From Chloroflexota bacterium (GTDB lineage Bacteria; Chloroflexota; Dormibacteria; Aeolococcales; Aeolococcaceae), in NCBI GenBank assembly GCA_005880985.1, contig VBIQ01000005.1:1-64000 (forward strand): a DNA stretch of 64,000 nucleotides, given 5' to 3'. Below the pieces are notes generated by a model. The model was not told where the DNA came from and made no database searches. It was given only the letters and a program-made list of their open reading frames with translations. Of the stretch, positions 48,288-57,270 are shown piece after piece. The position numbers and the translations under genes are program-made. How positions within the stretch are numbered: the stretch's first letter is position 1; every line of letters starts with the position of its first letter.

Positions 48288-49919
48288 CTAGAAGACCGGC
48301 GACTCGCGGAAGGTTCCGAAGACGTCTTCCAAGGCGGTAATGATCTCGCCTTCGGTGGCGCGGGCGCGGACGCAGTCGACCAGCGCCGGCATGGTGTTCT
48401 CGGCGCCGGCGGCGACCTCCTTCAGCTTGTCGAGCTGGGTGGCCACCGCAGTGTTGTCGCGCGCCGCGCGCAGCCGCTTCAGCGCAACCACCTGCTCGCG
48501 CTCAACCTCGGGGTCGATCCGCAGGAGCGGCGGAGGCCTCTCGTCGATCGACTGGTCGAAGGCGTTGACGCCGACGATCACGCGATCGCCCGCCTCCAGC
48601 TGGCGCTGATAGCGGAACGCGGCGTCGGCGATCTCACGCTGCGGGTAGCCCTGCTCGATGGCGGAGATCATGCCGCCGCGCCGGTCGATCTCGGCGAAGT
48701 AGCGTTCCGCCTCGGCCTCCATCCGGTCGGTGAGCGACTCGACGAGGTAGGAGCCGGCCAGGGGATCGGCCACCGATGGCACCCCGGTCTCGTAGGCGAG
48801 CACCTGCTGGGTGCGCAGGGCGATCTGCGCCGCCTTGGCGGTCGGCAGCGCCAGCGTCTCGTCGAGCGCGTTGGTGTGCAGCGACTGGGTCCCGCCGAGC
48901 ACCGCGGCCAGCGCCTCGTAGGCGGTGCGGACGATGTTGTTGTCGGGCTGCTGCGCGGTCAGCGAGACACCGGCGGTCTGGGTGTGGAACTTCAGCTTGA
49001 GGCTGCGCTCGTCGCGGGCGCCGAAGCGCTCGCGCAGGTGGCGGGCCCAGATGCGACGGGCGGCGCGGAACTTGGCGATCTCCTCGAAGAAGTCGATGTG
49101 GGAGTCGAAGAAGAACGAGAGGCGGGGAGCGAAGTCGTCGACATCGAGACCGGCGGCGATGCAGGCCTCGACGTAGGCGAAGCCGTCAGCCAGGGTGAAG
49201 GCGAGCTCCTGAGCGGCGGTCGCGCCCGCCTCGCGGATGTGGTAGCCGCTGACGGAGATGGGATGGAAGCGCGGCAGCTCGCGGACCGAGAAGGCGATGC
49301 TGTCGACGGTCAGGCGCAGGTGGTGGCGCACCGGGAAGCACCACTCCTTCTGCGCGATCACCTCCTTGAGCGGGTCGTTCTGCAGGGTGCCGCCGAGACG
49401 GTCCCAGCGGACGCCGGTCTCCTCCGCGACCACCAGGTACTGCGCCAGGGTGATCGAGGCCGACGGATTGATGGTCATGCTGGTGGTCACCGCGCCGAGG
49501 TCGATTCCCCGGAGCAGGGTGTGCATGTCCTCGACCGAGTCGACGGCGACACCGCATTGGCCGACCTCGCCCAGGCTGCGAGGGTCGTCGCTGTCGCGTC
49601 CCATCAGGGTGGGCATGTCGAAGGCAACGGACAGGCCGGTCTGCCCGGCGGCGAGCAGCTGGTGATATCTCTCGTTGGTCTGCGTGGCGCTGCCGAAACC
49701 GGCGAACTGCCGCATCGTCCAGACCCTGCCGCGATACATGCTCTCGTGAATGCCGCGGGTGTAGGGGAACTCACCAGGGGTGGCGAGATCGCGGACTTGG
49801 TCGAGATCGGCGATGTCGGATGCGTCGTAGCAGTCCTTGAGCGGCAGGCCGCCCAGGGTGTCGGGAGGGATCGGCGGAGACGGCGGCGCGGGATCGTCTC
49901 TGCGGACGGGGGATGCCAT
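48288..49919 (-). CDS. B12-dependent acyl-CoA mutase large subunit (isobutyryl-CoA-mutase-type residues)
   Basis: This 543-residue protein is the substrate-binding TIM-barrel subunit of an adenosylcobalamin mutase: [49 protein letters not shown] and [18 protein letters not shown]. The C-terminal B12 domain is absent, so a small subunit must be encoded elsewhere. It would usually be called methylmalonyl-CoA mutase. However, the two residues that set substrate choice are Phe72 (RQFAGFG) and Gln190 (IAQKEW), 118 apart. They match Phe80/Gln198 of isobutyryl-CoA mutase rather than Tyr89/Arg207 of methylmalonyl-CoA mutase. It lies 4 bases after meaB, its G-protein chaperone. It probably works in branched-chain acyl-CoA use. 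Confidence 0.88.
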   Translation of the reverse strand: MASPVRRDDPAPPSPPIPPDTLGGLPLKDCYDASDIADLDQVRDLATPGEFPYTRGIHESMYRGRVWTMRQFAGFGSATQTNERYHQLLAAGQTGLSVAFDMPTLMGRDSDDPRSLGEVGQCGVAVDSVEDMHTLLRGIDLGAVTTSMTINPSASITLAQYLVVAEETGVRWDRLGGTLQNDPLKEVIAQKEWCFPVRHHLRLTVDSIAFSVRELPRFHPISVSGYHIREAGATAAQELAFTLADGFAYVEACIAAGLDVDDFAPRLSFFFDSHIDFFEEIAKFRAARRIWARHLRERFGARDERSLKLKFHTQTAGVSLTAQQPDNNIVRTAYEALAAVLGGTQSLHTNALDETLALPTAKAAQIALRTQQVLAYETGVPSVADPLAGSYLVESLTDRMEAEAERYFAEIDRRGGMISAIEQGYPQREIADAAFRYQRQLEAGDRVIVGVNAFDQSIDERPPPLLRIDPEVEREQVVALKRLRAARDNTAVATQLDKLKEVAAGAENTMPALVDCVRARATEGEIITALEDVFGTFRESPVF

Positions 49920-49923
49920 CGGG

Positions 49924-50883
49924 CTACTCCGCCGCCGGGTGACCGTTGTCGCGCGCCATCCCCTCGCGGAGGATGCTGTCGGCGACGGCGTAGGGGTCGA
50001 GTCGCGAGAGATCGCCATCGGCCTGGACGGGTAGCGTCGCGTCCCGCAGCGCCTGGCGAGCGGCGGTCACCGCACGACCGGCGACGATTGCCTCCACCTC
50101 GGCACGAAAGCGCTCCTCGCGGCGACGCTGCAGCTCGCCGTTCTCCTCGATGCGAGCGCGGTGGCGGTCGATGGCGGCGACCAGTTCGTCGACGCCCTCA
50201 CCGGTGCTTGCCACGGTGAGCACCACCGGCGGCTCCCAGCCGCTGCCGGTCTTGGTCTCGTGCACCAGGCGGCGCAGATCCTTGGCCACCTTGTCCGCAC
50301 CGGTCATGTCCGCCTTGTTGACGACGAAGATGTCGGCGATCTCGAGGATGCCGGCCTTGATCACCTGGACGCCGTCGCCACCCGCCGGAGTGGTGATCAC
50401 CACGGTGGTGTCGGCGGTCTGCATGACCTCCAGTTCCGACTGACCGACGCCCACCGTCTCCAGCAGGCAACGGTCGCGGCCGCTGGCGTCGATCAGCCGG
50501 ATCGCCTCGCGCGTGGCTGCGGCCAGGCCGCCGAGATGACCGCGCGCGGCCATGCTGCGGATGAAGACGCCGCGATCGGTGGCGTGCCGCTGCATGCGCA
50601 CCCGGTCACCGAGCAGAGCGCCGCCGGTGAAGGGGCTGCTGGGATCGACGGCGATGACCCCCACCGTCTGTCCCGCCGCGCGCCACCGTTCGATCAGGCC
50701 GTCGGAGAGTGTGCTCTTCCCCGAACCTGGGGGGCCGGTGACGCCCACAACGTGCGCGCGCCCGGCACGACCGCGCAGCTCGCGCAGCAGATCCTCGATA
50801 TCCGGGCTGCCGTTCTCGACCTTGCTGATGGCGCGCGCCAGGGCCCGCACGTCTCCGCTCTGGATCCGCTCTGCCAGGGTCAC
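49924..50883 (-). CDS. meaB: MeaB-type G-protein chaperone of B12 mutase
   Basis: MeaB/ArgK GTPases load and protect adenosylcobalamin in acyl-CoA mutases. The 319-residue protein has Walker A GPPGSGKS (50-57), 'VIAVDPSSPFTGGALLGDRVRM', 'RSMAARGHLGGLA', the ETVGVGQSE switch region and NKAD for guanine. The GTG at 50883 follows TACACT (50890-50895) by 6 bases, so the mRNA may be leaderless. The mutase gene starts 4 bases after its stop, which ties the pair together. Confidence 0.95.
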   Translation of the reverse strand: MTLAERIQSGDVRALARAISKVENGSPDIEDLLRELRGRAGRAHVVGVTGPPGSGKSTLSDGLIERWRAAGQTVGVIAVDPSSPFTGGALLGDRVRMQRHATDRGVFIRSMAARGHLGGLAAATREAIRLIDASGRDRCLLETVGVGQSELEVMQTADTTVVITTPAGGDGVQVIKAGILEIADIFVVNKADMTGADKVAKDLRRLVHETKTGSGWEPPVVLTVASTGEGVDELVAAIDRHRARIEENGELQRRREERFRAEVEAIVAGRAVTAARQALRDATLPVQADGDLSRLDPYAVADSILREGMARDNGHPAAE

Positions 50884-50889
50884 CCAGCG

Positions 50890-50895
50890 AGTGTA
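50890..50895 (-). promoter_or_regulatory. -10 box TACACT of the meaB-mutase operon
   Basis: It lies 6 bases before the meaB GTG, in the 36-base gap after the phosphofructokinase stop. No -35 is recognisable. Confidence 0.4.
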
Positions 50896-50919
50896 CCCGC
50901 GGCCGCCACACCACCACCG

Positions 50920-51954
50920 CTAATAGAAGACCTGGGCCAGCTCGTAGAGTTCGCGGGGCACGCGGCGCTGTTCGCGGACCACATCGGCGATGCGGGCGGT
51001 CTCCACGGTTCCGCCACGCACCACCGGCATCATCCCGGCGGCACCCTCGACGGCGAGCCGGAAGGCGGCGTCGCCGACACGCGTCGCCCAGATGCGGTCG
51101 TAGGCAGTGGGAGAACCGCCGCGCTGCGTGTGACCGAGCACCGTGGCGCGCGTCTCCAGGCCGGTGCGCCCCTCGATCAGCGAGGCGAGCCGTTCGCCGA
51201 CACCGCGGCGTCCCAGCTGCACGTGGCCGAAGGCGTCGCGAGCGATGCCCTCTTCGTCCTTGCGGCCCAGCCCCTCCATCTCGACACCCTCGGAGACGAC
51301 GATGATGCTGAAGTCGCTCCCCTGCTCGCGACGCGCCTCGAGGTGGTCGACCACCTCGGCCACCGACACCGGGAACTCGGGGATGACGATCATGTCGGCT
51401 CCGCCGGCGAGACCGCCCATCACCGCCACCCAGCCGGTGTCGCGACCCATCACCTCGACCACCATCACCCGGTGGTGCGACGCCGCGGTGGTGTGCAGAC
51501 GGTCGAGCGCCTCGGTGACGATGGCGACGGCGCTGTCGAAACCGATGCAGTAGTCGGTGGCCGAGAGGTCGTTGTCCATGGTCTTGGGGACACCGACGAC
51601 GGCGGTGCCCTGCTCCGCCAGCCAGGCGGCGACGCTGAGGGTGTCGTCGCCGCCGATGGTGACGAGCACGTCGACGCCGAAGCGCTCGAGGTTGGCGCGC
51701 ACCTGCTCGCGGCCGCCCTCGATCTTCATCGGGTTGGTCCGCGAGCTTCCCAGCATGGTCCCGCCCACCGCGAGGATGCCAGACACCGCCCGGCGGGTCA
51801 GCTCGTTGATCTCACCGTGCCCGATCAGTCCCGCCCAGCCGTTGGGGATGCCGAGCACGGTGTGGTGCGCGGCCAGGGCGGGACGGGCGACCGCGCGGAT
51901 GGCGGCGTTGAGACCGGGGCAGTCGCCGCCCCCGGTGAGCAGCGCGACGCGCAT
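50920..51954 (-). CDS. 6-phosphofructokinase, PPi-dependent-type signature
   Basis: This 344-residue enzyme phosphorylates fructose-6-phosphate in glycolysis. Family blocks are TGGGDCPGLNAAIR, GGTMLGSSRTNP, GGDDTLSVAA, PKTMDNDL, GRDTGWVAV and LGHTQRGGSP. Two positions decide the donor. Asp104 (GGDDT, Gly in ATP enzymes) and Lys124 (PKTMDND, Gly in ATP enzymes) are both of the pyrophosphate-dependent type, in E. coli numbering. GGAGG lies 6 bases before the ATG. A TACGCT box is at 51990-51995. PPi use would make the step reversible; some Asp/Lys enzymes also accept ATP or polyphosphate. Confidence 0.93.
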   Translation of the reverse strand: MRVALLTGGGDCPGLNAAIRAVARPALAAHHTVLGIPNGWAGLIGHGEINELTRRAVSGILAVGGTMLGSSRTNPMKIEGGREQVRANLERFGVDVLVTIGGDDTLSVAAWLAEQGTAVVGVPKTMDNDLSATDYCIGFDSAVAIVTEALDRLHTTAASHHRVMVVEVMGRDTGWVAVMGGLAGGADMIVIPEFPVSVAEVVDHLEARREQGSDFSIIVVSEGVEMEGLGRKDEEGIARDAFGHVQLGRRGVGERLASLIEGRTGLETRATVLGHTQRGGSPTAYDRIWATRVGDAAFRLAVEGAAGMMPVVRGGTVETARIADVVREQRRVPRELYELAQVFY

Positions 51955-52040
51955 CGTGATCCTCCAGCGAAGCGGTGGAGACCACGCTGAGCGTAGCCGG
52001 ATGGGCGCCGCCGGCGGGGAAGCTCCGAACTAGCCCGAGC

Positions 52041-53660
52041 TCATTGGCACTTGAGCACCAGCGGACAGGCCGTGGGGGTGGGGGGCAGGGTCGGCGCCGG
52101 CGGCGCGGTGGGCGCGACCGACGGGCGAGGCGTGGCCCGGCGCGAGGTCGGGGTGGAACTGGTCGAGCCCGTCAGCGGGCTGCCGAAGCCGCCCGGCCCG
52201 CCGCCGCTGCCCCTCTGGGGGTTGCCGTTGAAGCTGCGCTCCTCGTCCTGGCCGAGGATGACGGTGACTCCCGATCCCGCCGGGGCCGCCGCCGGCCCGC
52301 TGGTGCCGGACGCTTGCGGCCGCTCGACCGAGGTGCCGAAGTAGGACGCCAGCCACTGCGCCGTCTTGCTGTCGCGACCACCGCTGTTGTCGATCACCCG
52401 AGTGGTTGCCGTGGTCCGGCCGGCGCCGCCGTCGCTGGCGGTGAAACCGACCATCCCCAGCAGCTTCGACCAGCGCCCAGAGCCGTCCTGGCCGTAGCCG
52501 CTGCCGTCGGCCACGGTGATCGGGGCGCGCTCGCGGAGGGCGTCGTTGCTGGGGAAGGAATTGTTGATGTAGTGATGCAGCGACGCGTACGACCGGTCGC
52601 GCGCGTACAGGTAGGCGGCCGAGCAGCGGGCGGGGTAGCCACACGCGTACAGGTAGTTGCTGTCGTCGATGCTGATGTGCTCGAAGTTCTTGCTGTCGGT
52701 GCCCTTGATCAGGTCGTAGATCGCGCTGTCGTCCTGGAAGGAGAGGTCGGTGATGACGTGGTCGCCCAGGGCGCCGAGCAGGTCGGGAAGGTGACCGATT
52801 CCGCCCACGCTCAGCACCTTGGCCTTGAGCGCCTGGAGCACCAGCTGCTGGCGCTTGCTGCGGGCGAAGTCGGTTCCCTCGGCGGGATTGTCGTAGGCGT
52901 GGCGCGAGCGGGAGAAGATCAGGGCTCGGGCGCCATCCATGTGCTGCGGGCCGGCGTTGAAGTGGACGGTCATCACCGCGCAGTCGCCCTGATCGCACTC
53001 CCCATGGGGGTACTGATTGTCGGTGAAGGTGTTGGCGACGTTGACGTCGACGCCGCCGACGGCGTCGACCGCGGCTTGGAAGGCGTGGAAGTCGACCCCG
53101 ACGAAGTGATCGATGTGAATGCCGAGGAGGTTGCTGAGGTTGGCGTCGGCGATCTTGCCCCCGCCGTGGGGGTCGCCCTTGTACTGCGGCGCCGAGATCG
53201 GCCCCTGGTTCATCCCGTCGGCGTAGGCCTCGTTGATGCGCCCGTAGCCGGTATGGCCGTTGCCGGCGTCGATGGGCACGTACCAGTCCCGGGGCACGCT
53301 GATCTCCGCCACCCGGGCGGGCTGGCCGTCGGACTGAGGCTGGATCGACACCACCATGATCGAGTCGGTCAGGTAGGCGCCGTCGTGTCCCGAGCCGCCA
53401 TACCCGTAGAGGGCGATGTTGATCCGCTGGGTGGTGCCGGCCAGGGCCGAGTCGCACTTCACCTTGGTCAGGCATCCCAGCACCTCGCCCGGCGAGCTGC
53501 CGGTGAGGTGGGAGATCCCCATGACCGTGCGAAACGCGTAGATCCCCACGATCCCCACCAGGACCGCGGCAAGGGCCGCGGCGACACGGCGGACGCTGAC
53601 CCGAACCGGGAAAGCGTGGTACCGAGAGCGCCGGCGGCGGCGCATGGTGGTAGATGCCAT
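52041..53660 (-). CDS. LytR-CpsA-Psr (LCP) family cell wall glycopolymer ligase
   Basis: LCP enzymes attach teichoic-acid-like or other glycopolymers to peptidoglycan outside the membrane. The 539-residue protein has a basic N-terminus and one membrane anchor (VRRVAAALAAVLVGIVGIYAF). The LCP domain follows, with LTDSIMVVSIQP, EISVPRDWYVPI, GRINEAYADG, FHAFQAAVDAVGGVDVNV and the Arg motif RSRHAYDNPAEGTDFARSKRQQ. A LytR_C domain (ITVADGSGYGQDG...TTRVIDNSGG) and a Pro/Thr-rich tail ending in LVLKCQ complete it. The start at ATG 53660 is likely; ATG 53645 is an alternative. The 280 bases upstream hold no gene. Confidence 0.92.
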   Translation of the reverse strand: MASTTMRRRRRSRYHAFPVRVSVRRVAAALAAVLVGIVGIYAFRTVMGISHLTGSSPGEVLGCLTKVKCDSALAGTTQRINIALYGYGGSGHDGAYLTDSIMVVSIQPQSDGQPARVAEISVPRDWYVPIDAGNGHTGYGRINEAYADGMNQGPISAPQYKGDPHGGGKIADANLSNLLGIHIDHFVGVDFHAFQAAVDAVGGVDVNVANTFTDNQYPHGECDQGDCAVMTVHFNAGPQHMDGARALIFSRSRHAYDNPAEGTDFARSKRQQLVLQALKAKVLSVGGIGHLPDLLGALGDHVITDLSFQDDSAIYDLIKGTDSKNFEHISIDDSNYLYACGYPARCSAAYLYARDRSYASLHHYINNSFPSNDALRERAPITVADGSGYGQDGSGRWSKLLGMVGFTASDGGAGRTTATTRVIDNSGGRDSKTAQWLASYFGTSVERPQASGTSGPAAAPAGSGVTVILGQDEERSFNGNPQRGSGGGPGGFGSPLTGSTSSTPTSRRATPRPSVAPTAPPAPTLPPTPTACPLVLKCQ

Positions 53661-53891
53661 AGGGGGGTGGTCGATCTGCCCTGAAGGTGCTCGGCTTGTG
53701 GTCGAACACCGGTTCCGATTCGGGGCTCGGCCCCGCGCGCACTGAGTGGGACGTCGAGAGGAACGGCGCGGCCACCGGCAATCCGGCGGACATCGGGACA
53801 ACGGCACCCGGCGGAGCCGGGTTACATCCCGGTGCCTGCCTAGGTTAACCCACAGAACGGGTGGGGTGGGCTCCCCTCGGAGAACAGCAAG

Positions 53892-53920
53892 GGGCGCCCG
53901 CCGGCATTCGGCGGGCGCCC
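53892..53920 (-). terminator. Terminator hairpin of the RLNDDG-repeat gene
   Basis: GGGCGCCCGCCG (53892-53903) pairs perfectly with CGGCGGGCGCCC (53909-53920) around five bases. It lies 21 bases after the stop of the gene at 53941-54399. The minus strand continues CTTGCTGTT, weakly T-rich. Confidence 0.65.
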
Positions 53921-53940
53921 GGGGAATGGGAGACCGTGGC

Positions 53941-54399
53941 TTACGAGCAGCAGATCAGGTTGGGCACCGGGGCGAAGGAGCCGGGGCTCGATGCTCCATC
54001 GTCGTTGAGGCGCTGGAGCCGGCCGGTGTTCGATGTCGGCGCGACCGGCTTCGGCTGCACGGCCACCGGGCTCGACGTCCCGTCGTCGTTGAGGCGCTGG
54101 ATCCGGCTGATGTTCGATGTCGGCGCGACCGGCTTCGGCTGCACGGTCACCGGGCTCGACGTCCCGTCATCGTTGAGGCGGCGGAGGCGATCGAGGTTGA
54201 CGCGGGGTGCCGGAGCCGCCTGGTCGATGTGCTGCGGCTGGGTGGTGGCCGGCACCACCCGAGCTGCCGGCACCGATGCCGTCCACCGGCTGGTCCAATA
54301 GCCGAGCAGTCCGCCGACCATCAGGGCCGCGACCACCGTGGCGAGAAACGCAGCCAGGACCTTGGTCTGCTGGGTGGGTCGATGCTGAATGGCTTCCAT
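53941..54399 (-). CDS. Single-pass membrane protein with RLNDDG repeats
   Basis: This 152-residue protein has a short cytoplasmic start, one membrane helix (VLAAFLATVVAALMVGGLLGYW) and an outer part. The outer part is built from three copies of a ~27-30-residue unit, R(L/I)(R/Q)RLNDDG(T/A)SSP, separated by V.VQPKPVAPTSN. It ends in NLICCS. The repeats are nearly identical. I know no family with this repeat. GAGGAG lies 7 bases before the ATG. It sits just downstream of the LuxR-type regulator gene on the same strand (90-base gap) and has its own terminator. Confidence 0.6.
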   Translation of the reverse strand: MEAIQHRPTQQTKVLAAFLATVVAALMVGGLLGYWTSRWTASVPAARVVPATTQPQHIDQAAPAPRVNLDRLRRLNDDGTSSPVTVQPKPVAPTSNISRIQRLNDDGTSSPVAVQPKPVAPTSNTGRLQRLNDDGASSPGSFAPVPNLICCS

Positions 54400-54489
54400 C
54401 GGGTGTCTCCTCTTCTGCGGCGCCGTCCCTCAGCGTCCGATGGGAAGACCGTACGAAGAGACCGGGACCGACCGAATCGGGAGGGTTCC

Positions 54490-57150
54490 CTACTTCGGCG
54501 CGGCGCGCCCCCCATCTTGGGCGGGGGCAACTCCCAGCTCCGCGGCGCGGCGCATCGCCTCGCCTCGCGAGCGGACGCCCAGCTTGGCAAGGACGGCGGA
54601 CACGTGATGGTCGACCGTCTTGTCGGAGAGGAAGAGGCGCTCAGCGATCTCCGCGTTGCGCAGGCCGTCCGCGACCAGCGCAAGGATGTCGAGCTCCCGG
54701 GAGGTGAGGTTGGCCGGGTTCGCCCGCGTCGCCGCTCGGGGTCCGCGCGGCAGGGCCCGGGCGCCACGTTCGCGCAGCCGGCGCGCCACGATGTTCGCCG
54801 CGGGGCGGGCGCCGAGCCGCTGGAATTCCGTCAGGGCGCGGCGAAGGCCGTCCTCCCGGTCGGCGCCGGCGAGGGCCAGGGCGGCGTCATACGGGCATCC
54901 CAGCCCGGCCCACAGCTTGGCGGCGCGCTCCCACTCGCCGGCCATCTCCAGGACGTACGGCTCCGCCGAATCCCCGGGAACCGCCTGCGTCAGGCCGGCC
55001 CGCCATCGCCAGCAGGCCATCTCGCCGATCACCCATGGGGCGCCGCGATGGAGGCCGATCGCGAGCCCCACTTCGGTCGCCTCGGCAACGCCCTCCGAGT
55101 TGCCCGCGAGCCAAGCGACCTCAGCTCTCGCCGCTGCTGCGGGCTCGATTCGTTGCAGCTCCCTGGTGGGCTCCGCCAGCGCCCACATCTCATCGAGTAT
55201 CGGCCGGAAGTCGGCATCTCCGCGGCGCGCCCGCACCAGCCCGAGCACGGCGAGCGCCACGAGGCGGGGAACTTGTGCGGAGCGGGGATCGCGGACCACC
55301 AGCTCCGCGGAACGCACCGCATCGCCCCAGCGCCCCGCGTCGAGCTCGGCTCGGGCCCTGTAGGCGAGCAGCATCAGCCGCCACAGATCGAGCCCACGCT
55401 CGGTGCAGTACTCCAGGCCTGGATCGAGATACCGATCGGCGCGTACGTACGACCGGCTGCGCTGTGCCCACCAGGTGAGCGCGACGAAGGCACGGCCGGC
55501 ATGCTCTTCCATCCCCGACCGACGGGCGAGCTCGAGACTCCGCTCCAGCTTGTCGATGCCCTCGGCCTTCCCCGCGAGGTACTCGATGGTGCCGATGTTG
55601 GTGAGCGCGTACACCTCGGCCTCGACATCACCGATGCGCCCCGCGAGCTCCAGCGCCCGAGTGCCCCAGCTCAGCGTTTGCCCGACGTCCTCCACGATCA
55701 TGCAGAGATGCGAGACATTGCAGTAGGCCATGGCGAGCTCGCGACCGGGCGGGAGACGCTCGAGCACCGTCACCGCCTCGCGCCCGACCTCGGCGGCTCG
55801 GTCAGGCTGGCCGAGGTAACGCAGAAACCGGGAGAGTGAACGCAGCGCCTCGCCCTCTCTGCGCTGGTCACCCAGCGCGCGGTGACATTCAACCGCGCGC
55901 TCCTGCGCCTCCAACGCCTCGGGGAAGTCGGCAGTGAGGGAGGCGGCGTAGGCGCGGCGCTCCAGGAGGTCGGCGAGCGCGGCGCGCGGAGCCGCGTCGG
56001 CGAAGCGGAGAGCACGCGCGTACTGGGCCGCGGCCTCGCGATGCGCGCCGTACGACGCCGCACGCTCACCCGCGGCCGGCGCGAACCGCAGCACCGCCTC
56101 CGCATTGCCGGCCACCTCGGCGTGGTGGGCGAGCCGGGTGGGATCGAGAGTGCCGGACGGCGGCTCCGACAGTGCCGCGAGCGCCGCACGATGAAGTGCA
56201 AGCCTTCGATGAGCCGGCAGTGACTCCTCCACCGCGAGACGGGTGAGCTCGTGGCGGAAGGCCACGCCGGCAGGGGTGCTGGTCAGCATGCCCGAGACCA
56301 GACACTCATCGAGCCGGTCCACGGCCTCGGGAGCCACCGCTGCGAGAAGCCAGAGCTCCGCCTGTTGCGGGGCGACCGCGACCGCATCCAGCAGCGACCT
56401 GGCCGCCGGCGACAGCCGGGCCGCGCGAGCGAGCACCGCGTCGCGAACCGTCTGCGGGATGTGCCCGGCCGCGGCCGCGAGCACCTCGGTGACGAAGAAG
56501 GCATTGCCGCCGGTGGTGCGATAGAGCTTGTCCGCATCGACGCCGTGCGGCCCGGCGAGTCGGGCAACCGCCGCCGGCGACAGCGCGGCAAGCTGCACCC
56601 GGCTGACCGCCTCGCAGGCGGGGAGCTCTCCCAGCAGGATGCGCAGCGGATGGGAGCGATCGAGCTCGTCGTCGCGGTAGCTGGCAAGGACCAGTGCCGG
56701 AACCGATTCGACGCGGCGTCCGAGCAGCCGCAGGACGTCGAGGGTGGCCTCGTCCGCCCAGTGGACGTCCTCGAGGACCAGAATCGTCGGCGTGCGTTCG
56801 CGCAGCTCGCGCATGAGCGCGGCGGCAACGTCGTATGGGCGCGCCCCGCTGGCGATGACACGCCCCAGCTCGCCGCCGGTGATCTGGGCCACGTCAAGCA
56901 GCGGCCCGAGCGGGCGCGGCGTGAACAGCGCATCACACGCTCCCCAGAGGAGGCGCGCCGACGCATGGCGCTCGTCGCAGAAGCGGCGCATCAGCACCGT
57001 CTTGCCCACTCCCGCCTCGCCGGCGACGAGCGCGAGGCGACCGGTGGTGCGCGCGATCACCTCGGCCAGCAGCTGATCGAGCACAGCCAGCTGTTCCGAG
57101 CGCTCCAGCAGCTCCCGCGGCCGGCTCGATGTGACGGTCCGTGCTTGCAC
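54490..57150 (-). CDS. LuxR-family transcriptional regulator with AAA/STAND ATPase domain
   Basis: This is an 886-residue LAL-type regulator. The N-terminal ATPase has Walker A GEAGVGKT (44-51) and Walker B ILVLEDVHWADE (about 122-133). The middle (about 330-780) is TPR-like helical repeats (for example 'AAAQYARALRFADAAPRAALADLLERRAYA'). The C-terminal LuxR helix-turn-helix spans about 825-870 (LTSRELDILALVADGLRNAEIAERL then DKTVDHHVSAVLAKL). Such proteins bind a ligand or partner protein, oligomerise with ATP and activate transcription. The GTG start at 57150 has GAGGGGG upstream. The target is unknown; the adjacent RLNDDG-repeat gene is one candidate. Confidence 0.92.
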   Translation of the reverse strand: MQARTVTSSRPRELLERSEQLAVLDQLLAEVIARTTGRLALVAGEAGVGKTVLMRRFCDERHASARLLWGACDALFTPRPLGPLLDVAQITGGELGRVIASGARPYDVAAALMRELRERTPTILVLEDVHWADEATLDVLRLLGRRVESVPALVLASYRDDELDRSHPLRILLGELPACEAVSRVQLAALSPAAVARLAGPHGVDADKLYRTTGGNAFFVTEVLAAAAGHIPQTVRDAVLARAARLSPAARSLLDAVAVAPQQAELWLLAAVAPEAVDRLDECLVSGMLTSTPAGVAFRHELTRLAVEESLPAHRRLALHRAALAALSEPPSGTLDPTRLAHHAEVAGNAEAVLRFAPAAGERAASYGAHREAAAQYARALRFADAAPRAALADLLERRAYAASLTADFPEALEAQERAVECHRALGDQRREGEALRSLSRFLRYLGQPDRAAEVGREAVTVLERLPPGRELAMAYCNVSHLCMIVEDVGQTLSWGTRALELAGRIGDVEAEVYALTNIGTIEYLAGKAEGIDKLERSLELARRSGMEEHAGRAFVALTWWAQRSRSYVRADRYLDPGLEYCTERGLDLWRLMLLAYRARAELDAGRWGDAVRSAELVVRDPRSAQVPRLVALAVLGLVRARRGDADFRPILDEMWALAEPTRELQRIEPAAAARAEVAWLAGNSEGVAEATEVGLAIGLHRGAPWVIGEMACWRWRAGLTQAVPGDSAEPYVLEMAGEWERAAKLWAGLGCPYDAALALAGADREDGLRRALTEFQRLGARPAANIVARRLRERGARALPRGPRAATRANPANLTSRELDILALVADGLRNAEIAERLFLSDKTVDHHVSAVLAKLGVRSRGEAMRRAAELGVAPAQDGGRAAPK

Positions 57151-57211
57151 GCGTGGCCCCCTCAGAGGCTCGAATGGTGCACCCGATGGCCCCAGGGGGC
57201 AAGGCTCCGCA

Positions 57212-57235
57212 GGCCGATTGACTCGGCAGTCGGCC
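57212..57235 (-). terminator. Hairpin after the GT4 gene
   Basis: GGCCGATTG and CAGTCGGCC pair over nine bases (one G-U) around ACTCGG. It is 36 bases beyond the GT4 stop and before the regulator gene, so it probably ends the GT4 transcript. There is no T-run. Confidence 0.4.
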
Positions 57236-57270
57236 GCCTCATGCTGGGGGGAGTGGCCTCGCGGGCCAGT

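Noticed and set aside
48288-49919. Plain methylmalonyl-CoA mutase call
   Set aside because: The two specificity positions carry Phe and Gln, not Tyr and Arg.
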